Assembly: GCF_901542415.1 (NCBI RefSeq)
Contig: NZ_CABEHV010000004.1
Coordinates: 1,657,501 to 1,721,500 of the forward strand
Source: Streptococcus mitis
GTDB taxonomy: Bacteria > Bacillota > Bacilli > Lactobacillales > Streptococcaceae
DNA: 64,000 bases
Direction: 5' to 3'
A program made the translations under genes and the position numbers. Numbering within the stretch: position 1 is the stretch's first letter; every line of letters begins with the position of its first letter. The notes below the pieces were generated by a model that was given only the letters and a program-made list of their open reading frames with translations, ran no database searches and was not told where the DNA came from. This document shows positions 9,191 to 17,282 of this stretch, piece after piece.

Positions 9191-9210
9191 CCGAGAAGTT
9201 TCTTTCTCGG
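9191..9210 (-). terminator. Intrinsic terminator of the LytTR/DUF3021 operon
   Basis: The stem is CCGAGAA/TTCTCGG. On the minus strand it is followed by TTTTTCTTT, about 20 bp beyond the DUF3021 stop. Confidence 0.8.
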
Positions 9211-9230
9211 ATTTGCTTATTATGAGGTTC

Positions 9231-9689
9231 TTACTTTTTATGCTTCAAGAGTTGATTGATATGGTCTATTTTTTTTGATGCTCTTTTATAGGAAATAGTC
9301 CAAATGATGAGGTAGACAATTGAAAACTCGATAATGAGCTGGAGATAGAAGATCCAGTGGAAGGGGAACCAACCTGCTAGAGTTGCTAGTGGGATAAAGC
9401 CTACTAGCATGAGGAAGAAATGGGAAAGCGTCGCACGAAGCATGCTCCAGTCACGGCTGAATAAGCGGTTGCCAAAGTTGAAGAGCATACCGATGGCTGC
9501 CCAGATAAGAGTACAGTAGAGCAAGACCAAGGCACCGTGAACCTGATGTTGAGTCATCATTTGTCCGATAAGAGAGTCGGGACTTAACGGGGCGTAGGTA
9601 CTTGGTGCATAAATGAGTGAAAAGATGATAGAGAGGATGAGGCCGATAAGAACACCGGTGGCTGCGTCGTGGAAGATTTGTTTTTTCAT
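9231..9689 (-). CDS. DUF3021 four-helix membrane protein, LytTR partner
   Basis: This 152-residue protein has four predicted transmembrane helices and matches the DUF3021 family. Its start overlaps the stop of the LytTR gene (ATGA), so the two are coupled. In Streptococcus LytTR regulatory systems such as HdrRM and BrsRM of S. mutans, the membrane partner inhibits its DNA-binding protein. That role is likely here but inferred from arrangement. Confidence 0.8.
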   Translation of the reverse strand: MKKQIFHDAATGVLIGLILSIIFSLIYAPSTYAPLSPDSLIGQMMTQHQVHGALVLLYCTLIWAAIGMLFNFGNRLFSRDWSMLRATLSHFFLMLVGFIPLATLAGWFPFHWIFYLQLIIEFSIVYLIIWTISYKRASKKIDHINQLLKHKK

Positions 9690-10126
9690 AGTTCTAATTT
9701 CTCCTTGATGGTTTTTAGGTAACGGCGTGAAGAGTAGGTGAAGCTTTCGTTTTTCAAGAAAATTTCTACTAGGCCGTTGGGGGTGAGCTTGAGATGAGAG
9801 ATGGAATCGATATTGATGATTTCTGATTGGGAAATTTGGATAAAATTGGTTGGCAAGAGTTCAAGGACCTGATAGAGTCGTAAGTCAATGGTGTAGGTCT
9901 GACTTGCTGTTTCTGCTAGAACCTTCCGATTCTCGATATAGAAGCGTTGTATCTTACCAATCTTAACTAGATAGACCTGATTATCGATTTTCCCTTTAAT
10001 TGTTTCTGTTCGGTCCAGATTTTCTGCGAACTCGATGACTTTCTGGATTTTATCTGTCGGCTGAGGTGCTTGAATAATCAGCTTTTCCTCTTCGTAAGTT
10101 TCACTAATCTGTAGTTCTACTTTCAT
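9686..10126 (-). CDS. LytTR-domain transcriptional regulator
   Basis: This 146-residue protein lacks a receiver domain and is essentially a LytTR DNA-binding domain. It contains YLVKIGKIQRFYIENRKV followed by the LLPTNFIQISQSEIINIDSI segment typical of the family. It forms a two-gene unit with the DUF3021 membrane protein. Related pairs control bacteriocin or competence genes and their own operon. The ATG at 10124-10126 follows AGGAGAG on the minus strand. Confidence 0.85.
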   Translation of the reverse strand: MKVELQISETYEEEKLIIQAPQPTDKIQKVIEFAENLDRTETIKGKIDNQVYLVKIGKIQRFYIENRKVLAETASQTYTIDLRLYQVLELLPTNFIQISQSEIINIDSISHLKLTPNGLVEIFLKNESFTYSSRRYLKTIKEKLEL

Positions 10127-10275
10127 AAATTTCTCTCCTTTTTAGTTATACAAGGTTGTGATCACTTCCTGTATATCTTTATTAAACACTATTTTACGAC
10201 ACCTGGCAAGGGACTTTGTCTATGTGGAAGGATTTGGCTCTTATGTGGTGGAGCTTTTCTGTCCTTTCTGAAATA

Positions 10276-10284
10276 TGGTATAAT
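10276..10284 (+). promoter_or_regulatory. Extended -10 promoter for mutL
   Basis: ATGGTATAAT with a TG at the extended position and TATAAT at 10279-10284, about 48 bp before the mutL ATG. I see no clear -35 box. Confidence 0.6.
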
Positions 10285-10331
10285 AGCACTAATCAATTTC
10301 TAGGAAAACAGGTACAGAAAGGGGCTGAAAG

Positions 10332-12281
10332 ATGTCTCATATTATTGAATTGCCAGAGGTTCTGGCAAACCAAATCGCGGCAGGAGAGGTTATCGAGCGT
10401 CCAGCTAGCGTTGTTAAGGAGCTGGTAGAAAACGCCATTGACGCGGGTTCTAGTCAGATTATCATTGAGATTGAGGAAGCTGGTCTCAAGAAGATTCAAA
10501 TCACAGATAATGGTCATGGAATTGCCCACGATGAGGTGGAATTGGCCTTGCGTCGTCATGCGACCAGTAAGATAAAAAATCAAGCAGACCTCTTTCGGAT
10601 TCGGACGCTTGGTTTTCGTGGTGAAGCCCTGCCTTCTATCGCATCCGTCAGCGTTTTAACTCTTTTGACAGCAGTTGAGGGAGCAAGTCATGGAACCAAG
10701 CTCGTCGCGCGTGGGGGAGAAGTTGAAGAAGTCGTTCTAGCGACTAGTCCTGTGGGAACCAAGGTTTGTGTGGAGGACCTCTTTTTCAACACGCCTGCCC
10801 GCCTCAAGTATATGAAGAGTCAGCAGGCGGAGTTGTCTCATATCATTGATATTGTTAACCGTCTGGGCTTGGCCCATCCTGAGATTTCTTTTAGTTTGGT
10901 TAGTGATGGTAAGGAAATGACGCGGACAGCAGGGACTGGCCAACTACGCCAAGCTATTGCAGGGATTTACGGTTTAGTCAGTGCCAAGAAGATGATTGAA
11001 ATTGAGAATTCTGATCTAGATTTCGAGATTTCAGGCTTTGTTTCCCTGCCTGAGTTAACTAGAGCCAACCGAAACTATATCAGCCTCTTCATCAATGGCC
11101 GTTATATCAAGAACTTTCTACTCAATCGTGCTATTTTGGATGGTTACGGAAGCAAGCTTATGGTGGGCCGTTTTCCACTGGCTGTCATTCACATCCATAT
11201 CGACCCTTATCTAGCGGATGTCAATGTGCATCCGACCAAGCAAGAAGTGCGGATTTCCAAGGAAAAAGAACTGATGGGGTTGGTCTCAGAAGCTATTGCA
11301 AATAGTCTCAAGGCACAAACCTTGATTCCAGATGCCTTGGAAAATCTTGCCAAATCTACCGTGCGTAATCGTCAAAAGGTAGAGCAAACCATTCTCCCAC
11401 TTAAAGAAAATACTCTCTACTATGAGCGAACTGAGCCGACAAGACCTAGCCAAGCTGAGGTGGCTGATTATCAGGTAGAATTAACTGAGGAAGGGCAGGA
11501 CTTAACTTTGTTTGCCAAGGAAACCTTGGACCAATTGACCAAGCCAGCAAAACTGCATTTTGCAGAGAGAAAGCCAGCTAGCTATGACCAGCTAGACCAT
11601 CCAGAGCTAGATTTAGCCAGTCTGGATAAGGCTTATGACAAGCTAGAACGAGAAGAATCATCAAGCTTCCCAGAGTTGGAATTTTTCGGACAAATGCATG
11701 GAACTTATCTCTTTGCTCAAGGGCGAGATGGACTCTACATCATAGACCAACATGCGGCTCAGGAACGGGTTAAATATGAGGAATACCGTGAAAGCATTGG
11801 CAATGTTGACCAGAGCCAACAGCAACTCCTAGTGCCCTATATCTTTGAATTTCCAGCAGATGATGCTCTGCGTCTCAAGGAAAGAATGGCACTTTTGGAG
11901 GAAGTGGGCGTCTTTCTAGCAGAGTACGGGGAAAATCAATTTATCCTACGTGAACATCCTATTTGGATGGCAGAAGAAGAGATTGAATCAGGCATCTATG
12001 AGATGTGCGACATGCTCCTTTTGACCAAGGAAGTTTCTATCAAGAAATACCGAGCAGAGTTGGCTATTATGATGTCCTGCAAACGGTCTATCAAGGCCAA
12101 CCATCGTATTGACGACCATTCGGCCAGACAGCTGCTTTATCAACTTTCTCAATGTGACAATCCCTATAACTGTCCCCACGGACGTCCTGTTTTAGTGCAT
12201 TTTACCAAGTCGGATATGGAAAAGATGTTCCGACGCATTCAGGAAAATCATACCAGTCTCCGTGAGTTGGGGAAATATTAA
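10332..12281 (+). CDS. mutL: DNA mismatch repair protein MutL (HexB)
   Basis: MutL couples mismatch recognition by MutS/HexA to strand removal. The 649-residue protein has the N-terminal GHKL ATPase ([31 protein letters not shown]). After a variable linker comes a C-terminal dimerisation/endonuclease domain. The metal-binding endonuclease motif DQHA(X2)E(X4)E is visible as [12 protein letters not shown], and CPHGRP is near the end, so it should nick DNA like other Gram-positive MutL proteins. The start follows AAAGGGG. ruvA begins 15 bp after its stop and tag follows, forming a DNA-repair operon. Confidence 0.97.
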   Translation: MSHIIELPEVLANQIAAGEVIERPASVVKELVENAIDAGSSQIIIEIEEAGLKKIQITDNGHGIAHDEVELALRRHATSKIKNQADLFRIRTLGFRGEALPSIASVSVLTLLTAVEGASHGTKLVARGGEVEEVVLATSPVGTKVCVEDLFFNTPARLKYMKSQQAELSHIIDIVNRLGLAHPEISFSLVSDGKEMTRTAGTGQLRQAIAGIYGLVSAKKMIEIENSDLDFEISGFVSLPELTRANRNYISLFINGRYIKNFLLNRAILDGYGSKLMVGRFPLAVIHIHIDPYLADVNVHPTKQEVRISKEKELMGLVSEAIANSLKAQTLIPDALENLAKSTVRNRQKVEQTILPLKENTLYYERTEPTRPSQAEVADYQVELTEEGQDLTLFAKETLDQLTKPAKLHFAERKPASYDQLDHPELDLASLDKAYDKLEREESSSFPELEFFGQMHGTYLFAQGRDGLYIIDQHAAQERVKYEEYRESIGNVDQSQQQLLVPYIFEFPADDALRLKERMALLEEVGVFLAEYGENQFILREHPIWMAEEEIESGIYEMCDMLLLTKEVSIKKYRAELAIMMSCKRSIKANHRIDDHSARQLLYQLSQCDNPYNCPHGRPVLVHFTKSDMEKMFRRIQENHTSLRELGKY

Positions 12282-12296
12282 ACTAAAAGGAAAACT

Positions 12297-12890
12297 ATGT
12301 ACGAATATTTAAAAGGAATCATTACTAAAATCACTGCTAAATACATTGTTCTTGAAGTCAACGGTATCGGCTATATCCTGCATGTGGCTAACCCCTACGC
12401 CTACTCAGGACAAGTCAACCAAGAAGCTCAAATTTATGTGCATCAGGTCGTGCGTGAGGATGCTCAGCTGCTTTATGGATTTCGTTCAGAGGACGAGAAG
12501 AAACTCTTTCTCAGTCTGATTTCGGTTTCTGGGATTGGTCCTGTATCAGCTCTGGCTATTATCGCTGCTGATGATAATGCTGGCCTGGTTCAAGCCATCG
12601 AAACCAAGAACATTACCTACTTGACCAAGTTCCCTAAAATTGGTAAGAAAACAGCCCAGCAGATGGTGCTGGACTTGGAAGGCAAGGTAGTAGTTGCTGG
12701 AGATGACCTTCCTGCTAAGGTCGCAGTGCAAGCAAGCGCTGAAAACCAAGAACTGGAAGAAGCTATGGAAGCCATGTTGGCACTGGGCTATAAGGCAACT
12801 GAGCTCAAGAAAATCAAGAAATTCTTTGAAGGAACGACAGATACAGCTGAGAACTATATCAAGTCGGCCCTTAAAATGTTGGTCAAATAG
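12297..12890 (+). CDS. ruvA: Holliday junction branch migration protein RuvA
   Basis: RuvA binds four-way junctions as a tetramer and loads the RuvB helicase. The 197-residue protein has an OB-fold N-terminal domain ([12 protein letters not shown]...VLEVNGIGY) and tandem helix-hairpin-helix motifs including [12 protein letters not shown] and [13 protein letters not shown] flexible linker and the C-terminal domain that contacts RuvB follow. It is translated from the mutL transcript. Confidence 0.97.
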   Translation: MYEYLKGIITKITAKYIVLEVNGIGYILHVANPYAYSGQVNQEAQIYVHQVVREDAQLLYGFRSEDEKKLFLSLISVSGIGPVSALAIIAADDNAGLVQAIETKNITYLTKFPKIGKKTAQQMVLDLEGKVVVAGDDLPAKVAVQASAENQELEEAMEAMLALGYKATELKKIKKFFEGTTDTAENYIKSALKMLVK

Positions 12891-12899
12891 GAGCAGAGC

Positions 12900-13463
12900 A
12901 TGACAAAACGTTGTTCGTGGGTCAAGATGACCAATCCGCTCTATATCGCCTATCATGATGAGGAGTGGGGCCAGCCCCTCCATGATGACCAAGCATTGTT
13001 TGAGTTGTTGTGTATGGAAACCTATCAAGCGGGCCTGTCTTGGGAAACGGTACTTAACAAACGCCAAGCTTTCCGAGAAGCCTTTCATGGCTATCAAATT
13101 CAAGCGGTCGCAGAGATGACCGACACCGAATTGGAAAACTTGCTGGATAATCCAGCCATCATCCGAAATAGAGCCAAGATTTTTGCTACACGCGCTAACG
13201 CCCAAGCCTTTCTACGACTACAGGCAGAGTACGGCTCTTTTGATGCCTATCTTTGGTCTTTTGTTGAGGGGAAAACGATCGTTAACGATGTTCCCGATTA
13301 CCGCCAAGCCCCAGCTAAAACACCTCTGTCTGAGAAGTTAGCCAAAGATCTCAAAAAACGAGGCTTCAAGTTCACAGGCCCAGTCGCCGTCTTGTCTTTT
13401 CTACAGGCTGCAGGGCTAGTTGATGACCATGAGAATGATTGTGAGTGGAAAAGCGGTCGTTAG
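12900..13463 (+). CDS. tag: DNA-3-methyladenine glycosylase I
   Basis: This enzyme removes 3-methyladenine from alkylated DNA. The 187-residue protein starts MTKRCSWVKMTNPLYIAYHDEEWG, containing a Cys and His expected in the Tag zinc site. It also has the CMETYQAGLSWETVLNKR helix-hairpin region, and its C-terminal DDHENDCEW supplies the remaining zinc ligands. It begins 9 bp after ruvA and ends the mutL-ruvA-tag operon. Confidence 0.96.
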   Translation: MTKRCSWVKMTNPLYIAYHDEEWGQPLHDDQALFELLCMETYQAGLSWETVLNKRQAFREAFHGYQIQAVAEMTDTELENLLDNPAIIRNRAKIFATRANAQAFLRLQAEYGSFDAYLWSFVEGKTIVNDVPDYRQAPAKTPLSEKLAKDLKKRGFKFTGPVAVLSFLQAAGLVDDHENDCEWKSGR

Positions 13464-13497
13464 TATGTACAGGTAACTAGCATATCTGAGAATATAG

Positions 13498-13528
13498 AAA
13501 AAAGCTGAGAAATTTTTCCCAGCTTTTT
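13498..13528. terminator. Bidirectional terminator between tag and the SemiSWEET gene
   Basis: AAAAAGCTG pairs with CAGCTTTTT, with an additional inner GAAA/TTTC. T-runs on both strands serve tag (+) and the convergent gene (-). Confidence 0.85.
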
Positions 13529-13547
13529 ATATATACTATTAGATTTG

Positions 13548-13811
13548 TTAGAGTGAAGTCAAAAAAGTGATTCCACCTAAAATAACACCAGCTGAATTTG
13601 GAATGATTAGTATCCAATCCTTCTTAGGTTCCTTTGTCCATCCATAAATAACCCAGATTAAGCAAGATATAGCAGCTGATAAAGGTTGAAATGGTTGAGC
13701 TTTATTTCCCTGTAAATTAGCGATAATTTGAGGTATGTAGGCAATAAATACTATGATTCCAATAAAGGCACCAATAGAACCTACGATTCGATTAATTTTT
13801 TGTTTTGTCAT
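13548..13811 (-). CDS. SemiSWEET-family sugar transporter
   Basis: This 87-residue protein has three transmembrane helices and a PQ-like signature (AYIPQIIANLQG), typical of bacterial SemiSWEETs that dimerise to move mono- or disaccharides across the membrane. I chose the ATG at 13809-13811 (MTKQKINRI) because AAGGAGG lies 7 bases upstream. A longer in-frame extension would add a 34-residue hydrophobic leader with no such support. The substrate is unknown. Confidence 0.85.
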   Translation of the reverse strand: MTKQKINRIVGSIGAFIGIIVFIAYIPQIIANLQGNKAQPFQPLSAAISCLIWVIYGWTKEPKKDWILIIPNSAGVILGGITFLTSL

Positions 13812-13916
13812 ATACACCTCCTTCAAAAGGATATCATAGAAATTAGCGAAATGCAATAAATTCAGATACAAATTGTAACGAAAACGAATACAAAAGCACA
13901 AAAATAGATACACTAT

Positions 13917-14951
13917 TTATTTTTTGTTATAGTCAAAGCGAATGACTTGCTCCTGTGCATCTACATAGGCATGGACTCCGAAGGGGACAATTGCTCTCGG
14001 AGTTGCGTGGCCGACATTCAGATTATAGACAATTGGAATATTGCTGTCAATGATATCCAATAGTGCCTCTTTATAGTCGTCATAGAAAGTTTCATCCATA
14101 GGTTTCCCGACCAAGAGTCCGCTGATGACCTTGAATATACCAGTGTTCTTTAAAGTTTGTAACATCTTTTTGAAGTCTTCCGGCTCAGGCTTTTCTTCGC
14201 TTGTCTCTAGCAAGAGGATCTTTCCTTCCCAGTCTGACAAGTCAGGGAAAAGTTTGTATTCTTGGCAGAGCTCCGTGCTATCTGCGTATCGAGAGTTGTC
14301 AAAGATATCGTAGAGGGATTCGAGGCAACCACCGAGGATTTTCCCCTCGAACTGGGCAGTTCCTTGTAACAACTCAAAACCAGTATTTGTATGACTGACA
14401 CGAGGTGTCCCCAGAGCTTTGGGACTAAAATCAGTTCGTTCCTCATACCAAACATTGCTAGGGCGAATTTCTGAGATTCTTCCTGTCTCAATCAATTCTT
14501 TAAAGTAGTGAAGGCTATAGGCTAGCATTTCTTTGTCCAATTCACAAATGTCTGCTAAAAAGGATTGACCATAAAAAGTTTTAACACCTAGTTTATGCAA
14601 CATGAGATGGTTCATGGTTGTATCTGAGAAGCCAAGAAATATTTTTTGGTTGATAACCTTTTGTAGTTGGTCATTTTCAAAAAGATAAGGTAGTAAGCGA
14701 TAGGTATCGTCTCCACCGATGGCGCATAGGATCATGTCGATGCTATCATCAGAAAAGGCATGAATCAAATCCTCTGCACGAGCTTCAGGATGGTCCTTGA
14801 TAAAGTCTAATCCTTTTAGCGAATGAGGCAAAAAGGTAGGATTGAGTCCCAGGTTCTTGAGACGTTGGACACCCAAGTCCACTTCGTGTTTGACAAAGTC
14901 CTCTCCGATAATGCCACTAGATAAACTAACAACACCAATAGTAGAAACCAT
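13917..14951 (-). CDS. S66-family LD-carboxypeptidase / MccF-like protein
   Basis: This 344-residue protein matches the S66 peptidases. These include LD-carboxypeptidases, which trim muropeptides, and MccF, which gives immunity to microcin C. The nucleophile elbow appears as GFSDTT near residue 112, preceded by the AIGGDDTYRLLP glycine-rich region. The C-terminal half has the GGCLESLYD segment and the final NVGHATPRAIVPFG block with the catalytic His. There is no signal peptide, so it acts in the cytoplasm. Whether it acts on cell-wall peptides or on a peptide-nucleotide toxin cannot be told. Confidence 0.85.
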   Translation of the reverse strand: MVSTIGVVSLSSGIIGEDFVKHEVDLGVQRLKNLGLNPTFLPHSLKGLDFIKDHPEARAEDLIHAFSDDSIDMILCAIGGDDTYRLLPYLFENDQLQKVINQKIFLGFSDTTMNHLMLHKLGVKTFYGQSFLADICELDKEMLAYSLHYFKELIETGRISEIRPSNVWYEERTDFSPKALGTPRVSHTNTGFELLQGTAQFEGKILGGCLESLYDIFDNSRYADSTELCQEYKLFPDLSDWEGKILLLETSEEKPEPEDFKKMLQTLKNTGIFKVISGLLVGKPMDETFYDDYKEALLDIIDSNIPIVYNLNVGHATPRAIVPFGVHAYVDAQEQVIRFDYNKK

Positions 14952-15051
14952 ATTTCTTCCTCCTAGAAATTGATTGAGCCTATTTTATCATAAAAGATGG
15001 GAGAAAACTATAGGGAAAAGGGTAGAGGGAAGCTTGTAGGCAAGCAAGTGA

Positions 15052-15079
15052 AAAAGCAACCGCTGGTGCAGTTGCTTTT
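15052..15079 (-). terminator. Intrinsic terminator of the corA operon
   Basis: AAAAGCAAC and GTTGCTTTT form a 9-bp stem with an 10-nt loop. On the minus strand it lies about 34 bp beyond the TfoX-like gene and is followed by TTTTTC. Confidence 0.8.
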
Positions 15080-15112
15080 CGTTTTCTAATCAGTAATCTC
15101 GCTAGATATGAG

Positions 15113-15460
15113 TTACTTGGTCAACTCTTGATTATAGGAGAGAGCCAAATCAATCCAGTAAGGCAATTCTTTTTGGCCTTCTATATCTAAGTCTATATAC
15201 CCATGATAAAGGCGCCCCCTCATCAATGTAGTATGAGCTCCTGTTCGGGGTAGAACTTGCTTCTCCATTTCCTTGCCAATTCTGACCATAACCAGTTCAT
15301 CCTTTCTGGAACTGACAGTAAGGACCATTTTACCACGAATCATAAAGGCCAGGCCACCAAACAGCTTCTTTTCTTCTAGCTCTTCTTCGAAAATTTGGGG
15401 AGGAAGTTTGAGCGCTAGAATTTTTCGAATCTGCTGAGCTAAAGATTGACTATATGCCAT
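15113..15460 (-). CDS. TfoX N-terminal-domain protein
   Basis: This 115-residue protein has the TfoX_N fold signature (EKKLFGGLAFMIRGKMVLTVSS). In gamma-proteobacteria TfoX activates competence, but stand-alone domains in Firmicutes have no established role. It lies 15 bp after the DUF1129 gene in the corA-DUF1129-tfoX unit and precedes a terminator. Confidence 0.8.
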   Translation of the reverse strand: MAYSQSLAQQIRKILALKLPPQIFEEELEEKKLFGGLAFMIRGKMVLTVSSRKDELVMVRIGKEMEKQVLPRTGAHTTLMRGRLYHGYIDLDIEGQKELPYWIDLALSYNQELTK

Positions 15461-15475
15461 AGCTCTTTCCTTTTC

Positions 15476-16153
15476 TTAGTAACGTGTTGGTCCTGCACTT
15501 GCGCTACGGATATTCAAGCGTTTCTTGAGATAGAAGCGAAGGGCTAGGAGGGCTGCTCCGATAATAGCCAGTGGCAATGGAGCAAGTACTGGGTTAAGGC
15601 TAGCTGGTAGGAAGCTTGTTGCAAAGAAGACAAGCAACCAAAGGAACATAGAAGCTAGGATAACCAGTACAGATTTCCAGAAAGGTGGACGTTGACTGCG
15701 GTCCATATCTGGTCCATAGTATTGGTAAACAAAGTAGTACATCAAGTAGAAGGCAAATCCACCAACAAGTCCAACTAATAGGAGGGTAATCAAACCGTAA
15801 CCGATAGCTTGATCTGCTGAGAAGAAGGTTGTGAGGGCGCTGACGAGAGCAAAGAGGCTAGTGATGAAAAGGGCTGAATCCATAATCATGAGTTTTGGAT
15901 CATCATTTTCTTTTGGATGCTCTTTTTCATATTGTTCCTTGACAGTGAAACTATGAGCCCAATGAGTTGGCGCGCCATAGAGAGAACGAGCAGTCGTACC
16001 CTTGGCTTGCTCTTCAAGGATTTGGGGAATGACTTCCTCAAAAATAGTCTTGATTTCAGCGTCTGTTTTCCCATCTTTGATGAATTGTTGGGTAGCGATG
16101 TGGACAAACTCTTGGTTTTTCTTTGTTAATTTTTGTAGATCAATCTGAGACAT
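15476..16153 (-). CDS. DUF1129 family membrane protein
   Basis: This 225-residue protein has a soluble N-terminal helical part of about 90 residues followed by four to five transmembrane helices and a basic C-terminus. It fits the Lactobacillales DUF1129 family of unknown function. The start is taken as MSQIDLQKL at 16153. It lies 11 bp after the corA stop, so it is cotranscribed with the magnesium channel gene. Confidence 0.8.
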   Translation of the reverse strand: MSQIDLQKLTKKNQEFVHIATQQFIKDGKTDAEIKTIFEEVIPQILEEQAKGTTARSLYGAPTHWAHSFTVKEQYEKEHPKENDDPKLMIMDSALFITSLFALVSALTTFFSADQAIGYGLITLLLVGLVGGFAFYLMYYFVYQYYGPDMDRSQRPPFWKSVLVILASMFLWLLVFFATSFLPASLNPVLAPLPLAIIGAALLALRFYLKKRLNIRSASAGPTRY

Positions 16154-16164
16154 AGGAATTCCTC

Positions 16165-17109
16165 TTAGAACCATTTTTTATGGATGAGATAGAGAGTGAG
16201 CGAGACACTCATAGCAAAGGCGATAAAGACGATTAACCAGAAGGCATTTGGCTCACCGTTTAGGGGGATTTCATTATCCTTAAAGTTCATCCCGTAGGCA
16301 GAAAAGACCATGGTTGGGATGGACATGACGATGGTCACAAGGGCCAAGGTTTTCATGATGTTGTTCTGGTTGTTAGAAATGATAGAGGCGAAGGTTTCTG
16401 TCATAGAATGCAAGACGTTTCCATAAATGTCTGCCATCTCGATGGCCTGTTGGGTTTCAATCAGGGTATCTTCAAGCAGGTCTTCGTCCTCAAGGTATTT
16501 CTTGATATTGCTGGTTGAGCTGGTCAATTTCTTAATCACACGCTCATTTGTTTTGAGGGAGGCCTTGAAATAGACGATGGTTTTTTCCAATTCCATGAGC
16601 TCAATCAATTCTTCATTACGAGTTGATTGATGCAGTTGACTTTCAATTTGTTCACTCTTACGATCAATCGAACGAAGGGCTGTTAGGTAAAGCTCAGCAT
16701 TGCGATAGAGAATCTGGAAGATAAAACGCGAACGCATGAAAGTATAGAAATTACGCAATCGACGGTTGATAAAGACATCGAGGACTGGTAGTGGTTCCAA
16801 ACACGTAGTGATAATGGTTTCCTCGGTGATGATAATACCAAGAGGGATGGTGACGTAGTAGGTGCGGTTATTTCTTTCTTCTGTAACTGGCACGTCTACG
16901 ATAATCAGGGTGTACTCGTCTTCAATGGTAATACGAGACATTTCTTCCGCATCGAGCGGTGCTCGAAGGTCCGCAATATCAATATCGAAGGCGTTAGCGA
17001 TTTCCAGTGATTCATTTTGAGTCGGATTAACGAGATTGATCCAAGTACCCGGTTCAAGCGTATCGATCTCTTTAAATTCAGTTGTTGTAGAGAGAAAAAC
17101 TTGTTTCAT
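16165..17109 (-). CDS. corA: CorA-family magnesium transport protein
   Basis: CorA forms a pentameric Mg2+ channel gated by cytoplasmic magnesium. The 314-residue protein has a long cytoplasmic alpha/beta and coiled-coil part, then two C-terminal transmembrane helices. The signature YGMNF at the end of the first helix forms the selectivity filter. It heads a three-gene operon with DUF1129 and TfoX-like genes. Its promoter overlaps attL of the integrated island. Confidence 0.93.
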   Translation of the reverse strand: MKQVFLSTTTEFKEIDTLEPGTWINLVNPTQNESLEIANAFDIDIADLRAPLDAEEMSRITIEDEYTLIIVDVPVTEERNNRTYYVTIPLGIIITEETIITTCLEPLPVLDVFINRRLRNFYTFMRSRFIFQILYRNAELYLTALRSIDRKSEQIESQLHQSTRNEELIELMELEKTIVYFKASLKTNERVIKKLTSSTSNIKKYLEDEDLLEDTLIETQQAIEMADIYGNVLHSMTETFASIISNNQNNIMKTLALVTIVMSIPTMVFSAYGMNFKDNEIPLNGEPNAFWLIVFIAFAMSVSLTLYLIHKKWF

Positions 17110-17152
17110 ATCCCTTATCCTTTCTCATTTTTCAGATTTTTTCACACCGTAC

Positions 17153-17177
17153 TATTATACTACAAAATCGGCCTTTT
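17153..17177. other. attL of the integrated island
   Basis: A 25-bp sequence (starting TATTATACTACAAAATCGGC and continuing CTTTT) is repeated exactly at 33758-33782. It lies in the divergent corA-uvrA intergenic region. The integrase gene is the first island gene next to this end, apart from an inserted IS. Together the copies bound a segment of 16,630 bp. Confidence 0.9.
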
Positions 17178-17181
17178 TCAA
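17154..17181 (-). promoter_or_regulatory. corA promoter overlapping attL
   Basis: Read on the minus strand: TTGAAA (17176-17181), a 16-bp spacer, then TATAAT (17154-17159). The -10 lies inside the att core. Most of the -35 hexamer lies on the island side of the core, so integration changed this promoter. Confidence 0.7.
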
Positions 17182-17231
17182 AATAAATCTAACAAAAATC
17201 CTGTTGCTATTGGATTTTGCTAATTTCTCAA

Positions 17232-17278
17232 AGTAACTTCCACTTGCCCAACCAAAGTGGAAATTAGTCTAAAACGGA
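17232..17278. repeat. Degenerate IS30-type end sequences left of the intact element
   Basis: AGTAACTTCCACTT (17232-17245) and AAAGTGGAAATTAGT (17254-17268) form an imperfect inverted repeat. The second continues as CTAAAACGGA. Both resemble the terminal repeat of the IS30-family element that starts 5 bp further on, suggesting relics of related ends. Confidence 0.5.
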
Positions 17279-17282
17279 TTTT

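Noticed and set aside
9081-9278. 65-residue plus-strand frame right of the NRAMP-like gene
   Set aside because: A+T-rich, lysine-rich sequence with no ribosome-binding site, crossing a terminator and antisense to DUF3021.
12300-12307. SigX box TACGAATA at the start of ruvA
   Set aside because: It lies within ruvA codons 2-4 with no T-rich -25 region and would not precede a gene start properly; a chance match is likely.
12546-13205. 219-residue minus-strand frame across ruvA and tag
   Set aside because: It is antisense to two well-conserved genes and has no start signal.
13871-13878. SigX-like AACGAATA near the SemiSWEET gene
   Set aside because: One mismatch, wrong orientation for the neighbouring gene and no gene downstream on that strand.
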